A DNA stretch of 22,871 nucleotides. It comes from Thermohalobaculum sp045106875. Lineage in GTDB: Bacteria > Pseudomonadota > Alphaproteobacteria > Rhodobacterales > Rhodobacteraceae. Below, one piece after another: positions 1-7,337 of the stretch (positions are counted from its first letter, which is position 1; the number at the start of each line of letters is the position of its first letter). Under the pieces are notes generated by a model. The model ran no database searches and was not told the DNA's origin. It saw only the letters and a list, made by a program, of their open reading frames with translations. The position numbers and the translations under genes are program-made. The stretch is taken from contig JBGCFK010000265.1 in assembly GCA_045106875.1 (NCBI GenBank), positions 1-22,871 on the forward strand, given 5' to 3'.

Positions 1-488
1 CCACCCGTCTTGTCGGGCTTGGCCTGAAGGACATCGTCGCGGTTGCCACGCGCGACGCGGTCCTCGTCGCCGACATGAAGCGAACCCAGGATGTCCGCCT
101 CGCTGTCGATGCCCTGAAAGCCGAAGGCGCGCCACAGGCCACCGAGTTTCCCCGCTGCTACCGCCCATGGGGCTGGTATGAAACCCTCGCGCTGGGCACG
201 CGATTTCAGGTCAAGCAGATCATGGTCAAACCAGGCGGGCAGTTGTCCCTGCAAAGCCATGTCCACCGGGCCGAGCATTGGGTCGTGGTCGCCGGTACCG
301 CAAAAGTGACGGTGGACAAAGACGAACGCCTTTTGGGCGAGAATCAATCTGTCTACATCCCGTTGGGTGCCGTCCACCGACTTGAAAACCCCGGCAAGGT
401 CGAGTTGCATTTGATCGAAGTGCAGTCCGGTGCATATCTGGGCGAGGATGATATCGTGCGCTACGAGGACGTATACGCACGCGCATGA
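1..488 (+). CDS. manC: Mannose-1-phosphate guanylyltransferase / mannose-6-phosphate isomerase, C-terminal part (5' end outside window)
   Basis: This is the 3' end of a bifunctional ManC/AlgA/CpsB-type enzyme that makes GDP-mannose for surface polysaccharides; the reading frame is open from base 3. About 161 residues are visible. They hold the end of the nucleotidyltransferase half (GLKDIVAVATRDAVLVAD, then KRTQDVR) and the whole type II phosphomannose isomerase cupin. The cupin shows the PWGWYE entry motif, the metal-site stretch SLQSHVHRAEHWVVVAG, and a later PLGAVHRLENPG strand. The family is usually about 470-480 residues, so roughly two thirds of the gene lies to the left. The stop is TGA at 486-488. 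An ATG at 75 is internal to a conserved segment and is not the start. Assignment to the family is firm; which polysaccharide it feeds cannot be seen here. Confidence 0.93.
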   Translation, partial: TRLVGLGLKDIVAVATRDAVLVADMKRTQDVRLAVDALKAEGAPQATEFPRCYRPWGWYETLALGTRFQVKQIMVKPGGQLSLQSHVHRAEHWVVVAGTAKVTVDKDERLLGENQSVYIPLGAVHRLENPGKVELHLIEVQSGAYLGEDDIVRYEDVYARA

Positions 489-493
489 ACAGA

Positions 494-524
494 ATGCATC
501 TGCGGTAAGTGACCATGGATGCAT
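494..524. repeat. Short inverted repeat between manC and the MAPEG gene
   Basis: ATGCATC at 494-500 is matched by GATGCAT at 518-524 with a 17-base loop, just after the manC stop. There is no T-run, so it is not a convincing intrinsic terminator. It could be an operator, a weak hairpin or chance. Confidence 0.25.
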
Positions 525-546
525 CCAACGCGAGAACGGAGACAGA

Positions 547-942
547 ATGCCCCTTCCAATCACGGCGATTTTCGCAGGTGCGCTGGCCCTTTGGCTGACT
601 GTGCTGCAGTTCAAGGTCGTGGGCTTCAGGCGCGGGCAGAAAGTCTCGTTGGGCGATGGTGGTGATGAGATGGGTGAGCGGTTGATCCGCGCGCACGCAA
701 ACGCCAGCGAGACGATCCCGATCTTTCTAATTCTGATGGCGGCTTCGGAATCTCTGGGCACGCCTGGATGGGTGCTGTTCTGCATCGGCGGTCTGTTCCT
801 GGCAGGCCGCATCATCCACGGGGTGCATTTCTTCAAGATCCGCGACGGCTTTGGCCTGCGTTTCTACGGTATGGTGATGACTTTGATTGCGACCTTGGCC
901 ATGGCTATTGGTGCGATCGGTCACGGGCTGGCGGGGCTGTGA
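547..942 (+). CDS. MAPEG family membrane protein
   Basis: The gene encodes a 131-residue integral membrane protein of the MAPEG superfamily (membrane-associated proteins in eicosanoid and glutathione metabolism). Several bacterial members have glutathione-transferase-like activity, but the substrate of this one is unknown. It has the expected four hydrophobic helices: about residues 3-20, 56-75, 76-95 and 105-128. The family-typical stretch RLIRAHANASETIPIFLI follows the first helix, and GRIIHGVHFF sits in the third. The ATG at 547 is chosen over an in-frame ATG at 430 because GGAG at 538-541 lies just upstream and because the 430 start would overlap manC and precede the first helix. The stop at 940-942 is two bases before the tldE ATG, so the two are probably co-transcribed. 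Confidence 0.85.
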   Translation: MPLPITAIFAGALALWLTVLQFKVVGFRRGQKVSLGDGGDEMGERLIRAHANASETIPIFLILMAASESLGTPGWVLFCIGGLFLAGRIIHGVHFFKIRDGFGLRFYGMVMTLIATLAMAIGAIGHGLAGL

Positions 943-944
943 GC

Positions 945-2282
945 ATGACTGATCTGGATATCGCGGAACACTTGCTATCGGCGGCAAAGGCGGCCGGGGC
1001 CGACCAGGCGGACGCTCTGGTAGCGGTCGAGACTTCATTGGGTATCGGCGTTTCTGGCGGCGAGCTGGAAGAGGCAGAGCGCTCCGAAGGCCGGGATGCA
1101 GGTCTCCGCGTCATGATTGGCGGACGGCAGGCTTGCGTTTCTGGTTCTGATGCCTCGCCTGCTGCGCTGACGGCAATGGCAGAACGTGCAGTTGCTTTGG
1201 CACGCGAGGCGCCCGAAGACCCCTATGTTGGTCTGGCTGACGCATCCCAAACCGGCGGCCATGTCGATCCCGGCACACTGGATCTGGCCGATCCAAGCAC
1301 GGCCCCCGATCCAGAGACTCTTGAAGCGCTGGCTCTCGAAGCCGAAGCCGCTGCTATGGCAGTCAATGGTGTGACACAGGTCGAGCAGGCGAGCGCCAGC
1401 TATGGCGCGTCGCATGTCACCATTGCGCAATCCAACGGCTTTTCGGGTTCCTACCCCCGCACTTCCATGGGAATTGGCGTCTCTGCCATCGCGGGTGAAG
1501 GCCTTGGCCGCGAGCGTGACTATGCTGGCGAGTCCCGCCGTTTCCGCGCGGACCTGCCGACGCCCGAATGGCTCGGCAAGCGGGCCGGCGAACGTGCCAT
1601 TGCGGCGCTCAATCCGCGCAAACCGCCGGGCGGCGCAGTTCCGGTGCTCTATGACGAGCGGATCGCTGCGGGGCTGTTCATGCACATGCTCTCGGCCGTA
1701 AACGGGTCCTCTATCGCACGTGGATCAAGCTGGCTCATGGAGGCCATGGACACCCAGATCCTGCCCGAGGGGCTCGATGTGGTTGAAGACCCGCTGATCG
1801 TACGTGGCCCGGCTTCACGCCCGTTCGATGCCGAGGGTATCGCATCCCAGCGTCGCCCCCTTGTCGAGAACGGTGTACTGAAGCGCTGGATCCTCGACTG
1901 TGCGTCCGCGCGCAAGTTGGGCCTTCAGACCACAGGTAATGCGAGGCGCGGCACTGGTGGGCCACCCTCGCCCGGCTCGACCAATATCCGTGTGACCCAA
2001 GGCACTCAGTCCCGTGACGAGATGATCCGCGATATGGGCACGGGCCTCCTGATCACCTCGCTGATCGGGTCGTCAATCAACGCGAACACAGGCGACTACA
2101 GCCGCGGCGCGTCCGGTTTCTGGGTCGAGGGCGGTGAAATCGCCTATCCGGTCAACGAGATCACTGTTGCAGGCAAACTGCCAGACATGCTGAAGACCTT
2201 CCGGTTGGCCGATGACGCTGACCCGTTCCGCGGCATCTCGGTTCCTTCAGTGCTGGTCGAAGGATTAACGGTTGGCGCCTGA
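945..2282 (+). CDS. tldE: TldE/PmbA-type subunit of the TldD/E metalloprotease
   Basis: The product (445 aa) belongs to the TldD/PmbA family. TldD and TldE form a heterodimeric protease known from microcin B17 maturation and CcdA degradation. TldD carries the zinc-binding HExxxH helix and TldE does not. No HExxxH is visible here, and the C-terminal block GDYSRGASGFWVEGG (about residues 383-397), followed by YPVNEITVAGKLPDML, is typical of the TldE/PmbA side. The length matches the family (about 450 aa). The start at ATG 945 follows the MAPEG stop by two bases; a longer frame from 768 runs through the MAPEG gene and is rejected. No tldD lies in the window, so the partner must be encoded elsewhere. 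The 3' end overlaps the next gene by 11 bases. Confidence 0.93.
   Translation: MTDLDIAEHLLSAAKAAGADQADALVAVETSLGIGVSGGELEEAERSEGRDAGLRVMIGGRQACVSGSDASPAALTAMAERAVALAREAPEDPYVGLADASQTGGHVDPGTLDLADPSTAPDPETLEALALEAEAAAMAVNGVTQVEQASASYGASHVTIAQSNGFSGSYPRTSMGIGVSAIAGEGLGRERDYAGESRRFRADLPTPEWLGKRAGERAIAALNPRKPPGGAVPVLYDERIAAGLFMHMLSAVNGSSIARGSSWLMEAMDTQILPEGLDVVEDPLIVRGPASRPFDAEGIASQRRPLVENGVLKRWILDCASARKLGLQTTGNARRGTGGPPSPGSTNIRVTQGTQSRDEMIRDMGTGLLITSLIGSSINANTGDYSRGASGFWVEGGEIAYPVNEITVAGKLPDMLKTFRLADDADPFRGISVPSVLVEGLTVGA
2259..2264 (+). promoter_or_regulatory. Ribosome binding site supporting a TTG start
   Basis: GAAGGA at 2259-2264 lies inside the end of tldE, seven bases before the TTG at 2272. 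It is the reason to accept TTG as the start of the phosphatase gene rather than the next ATG at 2353, which would cut into the conserved N-terminal helix. Confidence 0.6.
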
Positions 2283-3069
2283 CCTGACCACGGACCCCGC
2301 CGAAGATACCCGACTGCTGCTGGATGCGGCAGTGACGGCGGGTGAGATCGCCATGAAGCATTTCCGCACAGATGTGGAGACGTTCCGCAAGGGCGATGAC
2401 AGTCCCGTCACCGCTGCCGATCTGGAGATCAACGAAATGCTTGCGGCACGGCTGCCGCAATCCCGCCCCGGCTATGGTTGGTTGAGCGAAGAAACCGAGG
2501 ACAGCGCCGCGCGGCTGTCCGCCGATCATGTGTTCATCATTGATCCGATCGACGGCACACGTTCGTTCATCGCAGGCGAGGAGGGGTTTTCGATTGCCAT
2601 GGCCGTGGCCAGGCGGGGCCGCGTGACCTCGGCGGTTGTACATCTGCCAGCGCGAGAAGAGACCTTCGCCGCGACGCTCGGCGCAGGCGCCACCAAGAAC
2701 GGCGCGCTCATCGCAGCCTCTTTGGTACAGGATCCCGCACAGGCAACCGTGCTGACCGCGCGCAAACAGATGGAGCCTGACCACTGGCTGGGCGGTGTGC
2801 CGCCAATGACCCGGCATTTCCGGTCCTCGCTGGCATGGCGCATGTGTCTGGTCGCCGAGGGCCGTTTCGATACCATGCTGACTTTCCGTGACGCGTGGGA
2901 GTGGGATATCGCCGCGGGCGCCCTCATCGCATCCGAAGCAGGAGCGCTTGTCACCAATGGTCAGGGCGGTGTGCTGGACTTCAATGCCCCCGGCGCACAG
3001 CAACCCGGTGTCATCGCTGCGCCCTCAGATCTGCACGCACGTCTTCTATCCCACCGTCTTGGAAGTTGA
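2272..3069 (+). CDS. Inositol monophosphatase family phosphatase (CysQ/SuhB-like)
   Basis: A 265-residue member of the Li+-sensitive, Mg2+-dependent phosphatase superfamily (inositol monophosphatase, CysQ 3'(2'),5'-bisphosphate nucleotidase, SuhB). The metal ligands are in place: the WLSEET motif at about 70-75, DPIDGT at 91-96, and the late WD pair at 211-212 in WEWDIAAG. KGDDSPVTAADLEIN near residues 40-54 is the family N-terminal signature. The exact substrate is not decidable from sequence; a PAP nucleotidase is one option, a sugar or inositol phosphatase another. Translation probably starts at a TTG inside tldE (11-base overlap), implying translational coupling. In related bacteria this gene commonly precedes DUF4170, DUF374, waaA and lpxK, as it does here. 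Confidence 0.88.
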   Translation: MAPDLTTDPAEDTRLLLDAAVTAGEIAMKHFRTDVETFRKGDDSPVTAADLEINEMLAARLPQSRPGYGWLSEETEDSAARLSADHVFIIDPIDGTRSFIAGEEGFSIAMAVARRGRVTSAVVHLPAREETFAATLGAGATKNGALIAASLVQDPAQATVLTARKQMEPDHWLGGVPPMTRHFRSSLAWRMCLVAEGRFDTMLTFRDAWEWDIAAGALIASEAGALVTNGQGGVLDFNAPGAQQPGVIAAPSDLHARLLSHRLGS

Positions 3070-3127
3070 CCCGCGTCTTACCAACGCTATGGTGCGCCGC
3101 GACAACGGGGACCAGAAGGAGCCGGCA

Positions 3128-3376
3128 ATGACCACCAAACTGCACCTCGTCTTCGGCGGAGAATTGACAGACCCGCAGGTGAACGAGTTTCGCGATCCTG
3201 ACAATATCGACGTAGTCGGTGTCTTTCCCAGCTATGCCAAGGCCCATGCTGCATGGAAAGATGCCGCCATGCGCAGTGTCGACAATGCGCATACGCGGTA
3301 CTTTATCGCGCACCTCCATCGTCTGCGCGATGAGGAGACGGAAGGCAGCGCCGAGGGCAGCGCTATCGAGACCTAA
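3128..3376 (+). CDS. DUF4170 domain protein (small, uncharacterised)
   Basis: This 82-residue soluble protein matches what I know as DUF4170, a small alphaproteobacterial family of unknown function. Visible features are FGGELTDPQ near the N-terminus, DIDVVGVFPSYAKAHAAWK-like text in the middle (here NIDVVGVFPSYAKAHAAWK), a second half ending YFIAHLHRL, and an acidic, low-complexity tail. It has no signal peptide or membrane segment. The ATG at 3128 has a good ribosome site (AAGGAG ending at 3121). It lies 58 bases after the phosphatase and three bases before the DUF374 acyltransferase, so it sits inside the lipid A operon. The conserved position suggests a role tied to lipid A/Kdo assembly, but that is inference. 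Confidence 0.82.
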   Translation: MTTKLHLVFGGELTDPQVNEFRDPDNIDVVGVFPSYAKAHAAWKDAAMRSVDNAHTRYFIAHLHRLRDEETEGSAEGSAIET

Positions 3377-3379
3377 CGC

Positions 3380-4144
3380 ATGGCCGGGGGGGTGTCCGGC
3401 AAACGGGACCGGATCGGTGATCGGCTTGGGCGCTGGGTTCGGCAGTCCCGCACCGGGCAATGGCTGGGCGCGACGCTGGGTGCTCTGTATATCCGGTTGG
3501 TGTTGATCACCACGCGGTGGGAAGTCCTTGGCCGCGATCACTACGATACCGCAGTTGCCAGGGGCGGCGGTCTGATCGGTGCAACCTGGCACGGACGTCT
3601 CTGTCTTGCGCCCTTCTGGGCACCGCCCCGTCGGCAAGTCGTGGGTATGATCTCAGCCAATCGTGACGGCGACCTGATCGCTGGTGTACTCAGCAGATTT
3701 GGCGTTACTGCTGTGCGTGGATCTTCCTATGACCACCAGAAACGCCGGGACAAGGGCGGTGCGCAGGCTTTGACGGGAGCTGAAGATGCGCTGGCTGCAG
3801 GCAATGTGCTGGTCATCACGCCCGACGGCCCACGCGGCCCCCGAATGCGCGCGGAACCTGGCGTCGCTTTGTTGTCCGCACGCACCGGCACGCCCGTATG
3901 CCCAATCGGGTTCTCGACCGAAAGGGGCCGGGTGCTCCGCAGTTGGGACCGCTTCCTGATCCCCATGCCCTTTGGCCGCGGTGTCCAGATCGCAGGGCCC
4001 GTTCTGATGCCTCCTGCCCATGCCGCGCCCGAATTGGTCGAGGCCTTTCGCCTCGAGATCGAGGATGCCCTAACCGCCATCACCGCGGAGGCCGACCGGA
4101 TCTGCAACCGAACCCCGGTTGAACCGGCAGCGCACGCAAGCTGA
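3380..4144 (+). CDS. DUF374 lysophospholipid acyltransferase-like protein (possible lipid A acyltransferase)
   Basis: A 254-residue protein of the DUF374 branch of the LPLAT acyltransferase fold. It shows the catalytic HxxxxD-like element as WHGRL (about residue 70), a SANRDGDLIAGVL block, the GSSYDHQ stretch, and the hallmark TPDGPRGP near residue 150. A hydrophobic segment near 31-44 probably anchors it in the inner membrane. DUF374 proteins in epsilonproteobacteria (LpxJ) are known secondary acyltransferases of lipid A. Its place immediately before waaA and lpxK makes a lipid A acylation role here attractive, though unproven. The ATG follows the DUF4170 stop by three bases, and its TGA overlaps the waaA ATG (ATGA-type junction, one base shared). 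Confidence 0.87.
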   Translation: MAGGVSGKRDRIGDRLGRWVRQSRTGQWLGATLGALYIRLVLITTRWEVLGRDHYDTAVARGGGLIGATWHGRLCLAPFWAPPRRQVVGMISANRDGDLIAGVLSRFGVTAVRGSSYDHQKRRDKGGAQALTGAEDALAAGNVLVITPDGPRGPRMRAEPGVALLSARTGTPVCPIGFSTERGRVLRSWDRFLIPMPFGRGVQIAGPVLMPPAHAAPELVEAFRLEIEDALTAITAEADRICNRTPVEPAAHAS

Positions 4145-5412
4145 TGGGCTCGCTTGCGCTCTTCGCCTATCTGGCTGCATCACGGCTTGCCGGAGTGTTG
4201 GCGCCGACCCTGCTGCGCAAGCGGATGCATCGTGGCAAGGAAGACCCGGCCCGCCTTGGCGAGCGACTTGGCCTTGCGGGCATGGAAAGACCCAAGGGGC
4301 AACTGATCTGGCTACATGGTGCCAGTGTCGGAGAGGCCATGTCGCTGCTTCCCCTGATCCGGGCTTTGCACGCACGCGTGGACGCCTGCGTGCTGCTGAC
4401 GACAGGGACAGTGACTTCAGCCAATCGTATTGGCGATCTCCTGCCCATGGGCGCTATCCACCAATATGTCCCCGTGGACACTTCAAACGCAGTCCGGGGT
4501 TTTCTCGATCACTGGCAGCCGGATCTGGCAATCTGGGCCGAAAGCGAGCTTTGGCCCCGCCTCGTCGTCGAAACTTCCCGACGCGGCATTCCCATGGCCA
4601 TGGTCAATGCACGACTGTCGGCCAGGAGTCATGCGAGGTGGCAGAAAGCGCCTGCTATGGCACGGACGCTGCTCTCAACGTTTGATCTGATCCTCGCACA
4701 AGATCACGAGACCGTCGCGCGGCTTTCAGATTTCGACACTGATGCGCATTTCGTTGGGAATCTGAAAGCCCTGGTCGAGATGCCCGACCCGGATGCAGAT
4801 ACTCTCGAAAGGTTTCGTGCGGCCATCGGTGACCGGCCGGTCTGGTTGGCGGCCTCGACCCATGAAGGCGAGGAAGATGATCTGCTGCAGTTGCAGTGTG
4901 CGGTCGGACCCAACGCCAATGGACTGATGATCCTAGCACCACGCCACCCTGAACGGGCTGACAAGATCGCCGTGCTCATTCGCTCCAAGCGCCTCACCAT
5001 GGCAAGGAGGTCGGCAGGCGAGATGCCGTCGGCCGAAACGCACGTCTATCTCGCCGACTCGCTGGGCGAGATGGCGCTTTGGTATGCTCTCGCCTCGGTC
5101 ACATTTGTCGGCGGATCCTTTGTCGAGAAGGGAGGCCACACGCCGTTCGAGCCCATCGCCGCTCGGTCTGTCGTCATGCACGGCCCACATGTCGATAACT
5201 TTGCGCCTGCCTATGCAGCATTGAACAAAGCTCATGCCGTCTGGCTCTTTGAGAACAGCTACGTCGCCGCAGAGGGGCTGGACCGTTTGCTGACGGACCC
5301 AGTGGCGCGGGCGCGTCTGAACGAAGCGGCATTTGACGTTCATGCCAGCTTGAAACCCGCTGTCGATGCGATGGCCGCTCAGTTGCTCGAGTTGATGGAG
5401 GCCCGGCCATGA
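4144..5412 (+). CDS. waaA: 3-deoxy-D-manno-octulosonic acid (Kdo) transferase
   Basis: WaaA/KdtA (GT30) transfers Kdo from CMP-Kdo to lipid IVA on the inner-membrane face. The 422-residue length is normal. Residues 1-23 form the N-terminal membrane anchor, followed by RLGERLG. The acceptor-domain motif GASVGEA at 59-65 carries the expected catalytic glutamate (E64). NARLSARSHARW and ASTHEGEED mark the inter-domain and CMP-binding regions, and GGSFVEKGGHTPFEPIAA is the C-terminal nucleotide-sugar motif. The ATG at 4144 overlaps the acyltransferase TGA by one base, and the TGA at 5410-5412 overlaps the lpxK ATG (ATGA), so the three genes are translationally coupled. The number of Kdo residues added cannot be told from sequence alone. 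Confidence 0.96.
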   Translation: MGSLALFAYLAASRLAGVLAPTLLRKRMHRGKEDPARLGERLGLAGMERPKGQLIWLHGASVGEAMSLLPLIRALHARVDACVLLTTGTVTSANRIGDLLPMGAIHQYVPVDTSNAVRGFLDHWQPDLAIWAESELWPRLVVETSRRGIPMAMVNARLSARSHARWQKAPAMARTLLSTFDLILAQDHETVARLSDFDTDAHFVGNLKALVEMPDPDADTLERFRAAIGDRPVWLAASTHEGEEDDLLQLQCAVGPNANGLMILAPRHPERADKIAVLIRSKRLTMARRSAGEMPSAETHVYLADSLGEMALWYALASVTFVGGSFVEKGGHTPFEPIAARSVVMHGPHVDNFAPAYAALNKAHAVWLFENSYVAAEGLDRLLTDPVARARLNEAAFDVHASLKPAVDAMAAQLLELMEARP

Positions 5413-6404
5413 AGGCTCCGGGCTTCTGGTCCAACCCGCCCGACCGTCCGGGATGGCAGGCATCTGCTCTCGCGCCACTCGCCATGATCTGGAAGCACGT
5501 GACGGCCCGGCGGATCGCGCGAGGCGGTGCTGTGGAGGTTGGCGCACCAGTGCTCTGCATCGGCAATCTGACTGCGGGCGGCACGGGCAAGACCCCGATG
5601 GTCGCAGCACTTATGGCACGCCTCTCGCAGCAAGGCATCGTCGCCCATGTGGTCAGCCGCGGTTATGGCGGCACAATCGCGGGCCCTCATCTGGTCGATC
5701 CGCTGGAGGATACTGCCGCGGATGTGGGCGATGAGCCCCTGATGCTGGCTGCGCGAGGGCTTGTCTGGGTGGCCAAGGACAGGATTGCAGGGGCCAAGGC
5801 AGCTGTCGCTGGCGGCGCAAAACTGATCCTGCTGGATGACGGTTTCCAGAATCCGGGCCTGCACAAGGACGGCGCGATTGTGATGATCGACGCAGGCGCC
5901 GGCTTTGGCAATGGGCACATTATTCCGGCCGGGCCTCTGCGCGAACCAATTGCGGACGGTCTTGCTCGCGCGGACCTCGCTGTGCTGATCGGAGCCGACT
6001 CGGAGATCGCCAAAGTACAGCAGTTGTGGCCCGCGCTGGACGCACTCCCGAACATCGAGGCGTGCCTCGCGCCTGTGCAAACCGGTTTGCCAATCTCCGG
6101 AGAGGACGTCATTGCCTTTGCCGGGATCGGGCGACCGGCGAAGTTCTTCGATACCCTGCGCGGGATGAACGCCAACCTGATCGCCACCCATGGCTTCCCG
6201 GATCATCACGCCTACGCGCCAAAGATCATTCGCAGGCTGATCGCCGAGGCACGCGCACGGGACGCCATGCTCGTGACAACGGAAAAGGACGCAGTGCGAC
6301 TGCCCGCGTCCCTGCGTCCCGAAGTTCTGACCATTCAGGTCGATCTAGAGCCGGCAGACTGGGCGCCAATCGACGCGCTGGTCAGCCGGCTTGTTGGCGC
6401 GTAG
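5409..6404 (+). CDS. lpxK: Tetraacyldisaccharide 4'-kinase
   Basis: LpxK phosphorylates the 4' position of the lipid A disaccharide precursor to give lipid IVA, an ATP-dependent step at the inner membrane. The 331 residues match the family. The unusual P-loop GNLTAGGTGKTP is at 52-63, then come VSRGYGG, GDEPLMLA, LLDDGFQNPGLHKD (the DDG(F/L)Q motif), PAGPLREP and the late TTEKDAVRLP segment. A hydrophobic N-terminal helix (about 17-30) is the usual membrane-associating part. The gene starts within the waaA stop (four-base overlap) and is last in the operon. It converges with the dead P460 gene, whose stop lies 24 bases further on. Confidence 0.96.
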   Translation: MKAPGFWSNPPDRPGWQASALAPLAMIWKHVTARRIARGGAVEVGAPVLCIGNLTAGGTGKTPMVAALMARLSQQGIVAHVVSRGYGGTIAGPHLVDPLEDTAADVGDEPLMLAARGLVWVAKDRIAGAKAAVAGGAKLILLDDGFQNPGLHKDGAIVMIDAGAGFGNGHIIPAGPLREPIADGLARADLAVLIGADSEIAKVQQLWPALDALPNIEACLAPVQTGLPISGEDVIAFAGIGRPAKFFDTLRGMNANLIATHGFPDHHAYAPKIIRRLIAEARARDAMLVTTEKDAVRLPASLRPEVLTIQVDLEPADWAPIDALVSRLVGA

Positions 6405-6428
6405 ATCGTGCACCAATGCCCAGCAACA

Positions 6429-7156
6429 CTACTGCATACGGTAATCTTGCGGCGGGAAGAACGCAGCATCCTGTTCCTCGAGCGTGGCCGTATGACATTC
6501 GTGGCAGAACACCATCTTCTCGGATTTGTTTCCACCTGAACGTTGGAACTTCCCGTTCGGGAACAGGCGCGTATAGACCCAGCCAACGGGGGCAGCGTCG
6601 GCAGCGACTTTCTCCATCAGGAATAGCGGACCCGCGTTTGATCTCGCCCTTCTTGGTCACGCGGAAGCTCTCCTAGGCGAAGATCGTACCCACGGCGAAC
6701 TTGGCACCGTCCAAGTCTTCCGACTTGGTGTAGAGGTCAGCACCCGTGTCGTTCACCCCCAGTGGTTCACGAACATGCCGCCATGGGTCGAGGACACCAG
6801 AGGCGCATTGGTCACCAGCTTATAGTTGCGAAAGTCGAGACCTGGCACACCTTCGGCATTGGAATACCCCGCGATCAGCGAGTTTTCGATGCAATCGTAG
6901 AGCGCCTGTGCCTCTGCCGGGCTCAGATCGTCGCGCGCCTTCTCAGTCGTACATTCAGCGGCATTTACAACTGGCGCAGGTACAAAGCCAACCGCTAGGG
7001 CGTTTTCGGACCTGATTGGACCGGTCAGTTCGCGAATGGCCCGAGAGCGCGAAGCGCGGCAGGGTATTCGTGATTCAATCTGCTCCGAAAACGCTCTAGA
7101 GCCAAGGCGCCAATCAGCAGCGGCGCGGCCAAGATCTTCGAGAATGAGAGCAGCAT
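6429..7156 (-). pseudogene. Cytochrome P460 family gene, inactivated by an inserted element, two frameshifts and a stop
   Basis: Read from the ATG at 7154-7156, which has an ideal GGAGAGG seven bases upstream (7164-7170), this encoded a secreted heme protein. A signal peptide MLLSFSKILAAPLLIGALAL is cut by a 97-bp element. Beyond it the frame resumes as AVGFVPAPVVNA/AECTTE with a likely cleavage site. Then follow FRNYKLVTNAPLVSSTHGG, FAVGTIFA, PVGWVYTRLFPNGKF and the heme-binding CHECH (CxxCH) near the C-terminus. The order of these blocks matches cytochrome P460, a c-type heme family known from hydroxylamine and NO chemistry. Lesions are: the insertion (6999-7095), a frameshift in the C5 run 6756-6760, a TAG at 6673-6675, and one extra base near 6631-6633. 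Restored length would be about 208 residues. Confidence 0.85.
6999..7095. mobile_element. 97-bp MITE-like palindromic element with CTAG target duplication
   Basis: The terminal inverted repeats are GGCGTTTTCGGA (6999-7010) and TCCGAAAACGCT (7084-7095), which match at 11 of 12 positions and continue imperfectly to about 25 bases. The 4-base sequence CTAG flanks both ends (6995-6998 and 7096-7099); a TA duplication with a 99-bp element fits equally well. The interior is itself palindromic, centred on GCGC-GAA-GCGC at 7047-7057, so the whole element can fold into one long hairpin. It is far too short for a transposase. Removing it with one CTAG copy rejoins the P460 signal peptide in frame, which is strong evidence that it was inserted. 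TA/CTAG duplication resembles what IS5-family (IS427 group) or IS630-family elements produce; which enzyme moved it is unknown. Confidence 0.85.
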
Positions 7157-7337
7157 GGTTTATCCTCTCCAGCAGTTTGACGGTGGTGAGCCTCGCTTTC
7201 GCTGATGCGATTTGCCTATAACTGCGGATGGTATCGGGCCATTCACCCTGCAAAACGTCCACATGAGCCCTTTGCAACAGAAGCCATTGCGGCGCCCGTA
7301 CACGGAGTGTTAGCGATCATGTGGACAAGAGGCAGAC
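7157..7337. other. Intergenic region between the dead P460 gene and the glycosyltransferase
   Basis: This 181-base stretch separates divergent genes and should hold a plus-strand promoter for the glycosyltransferase trio. I see the P460 ribosome site at 7164-7170 (minus) and an AGAGG at 7328-7332 (plus) serving the glycosyltransferase, but no clear -35/-10 pair or operator. Confidence 0.5.

Noticed and set aside
430..546. Longer N-terminus for the MAPEG protein from ATG 430
   Set aside because: It would overlap manC by 59 bases, adds polar residues before the first helix, and ignores the ribosome site at 538-541.
1035..1685. 216-codon minus-strand frame inside tldE
   Set aside because: It is antisense to a clearly conserved gene, with no family resemblance; typical of high-GC DNA.
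6753..7277. 174-codon minus-strand ORF reading through the 97-bp element
   Set aside because: It joins unrelated upstream sequence to the P460 body only because the element is open in that frame. The real start is the ATG at 7156 in another frame, restored by removing the element.
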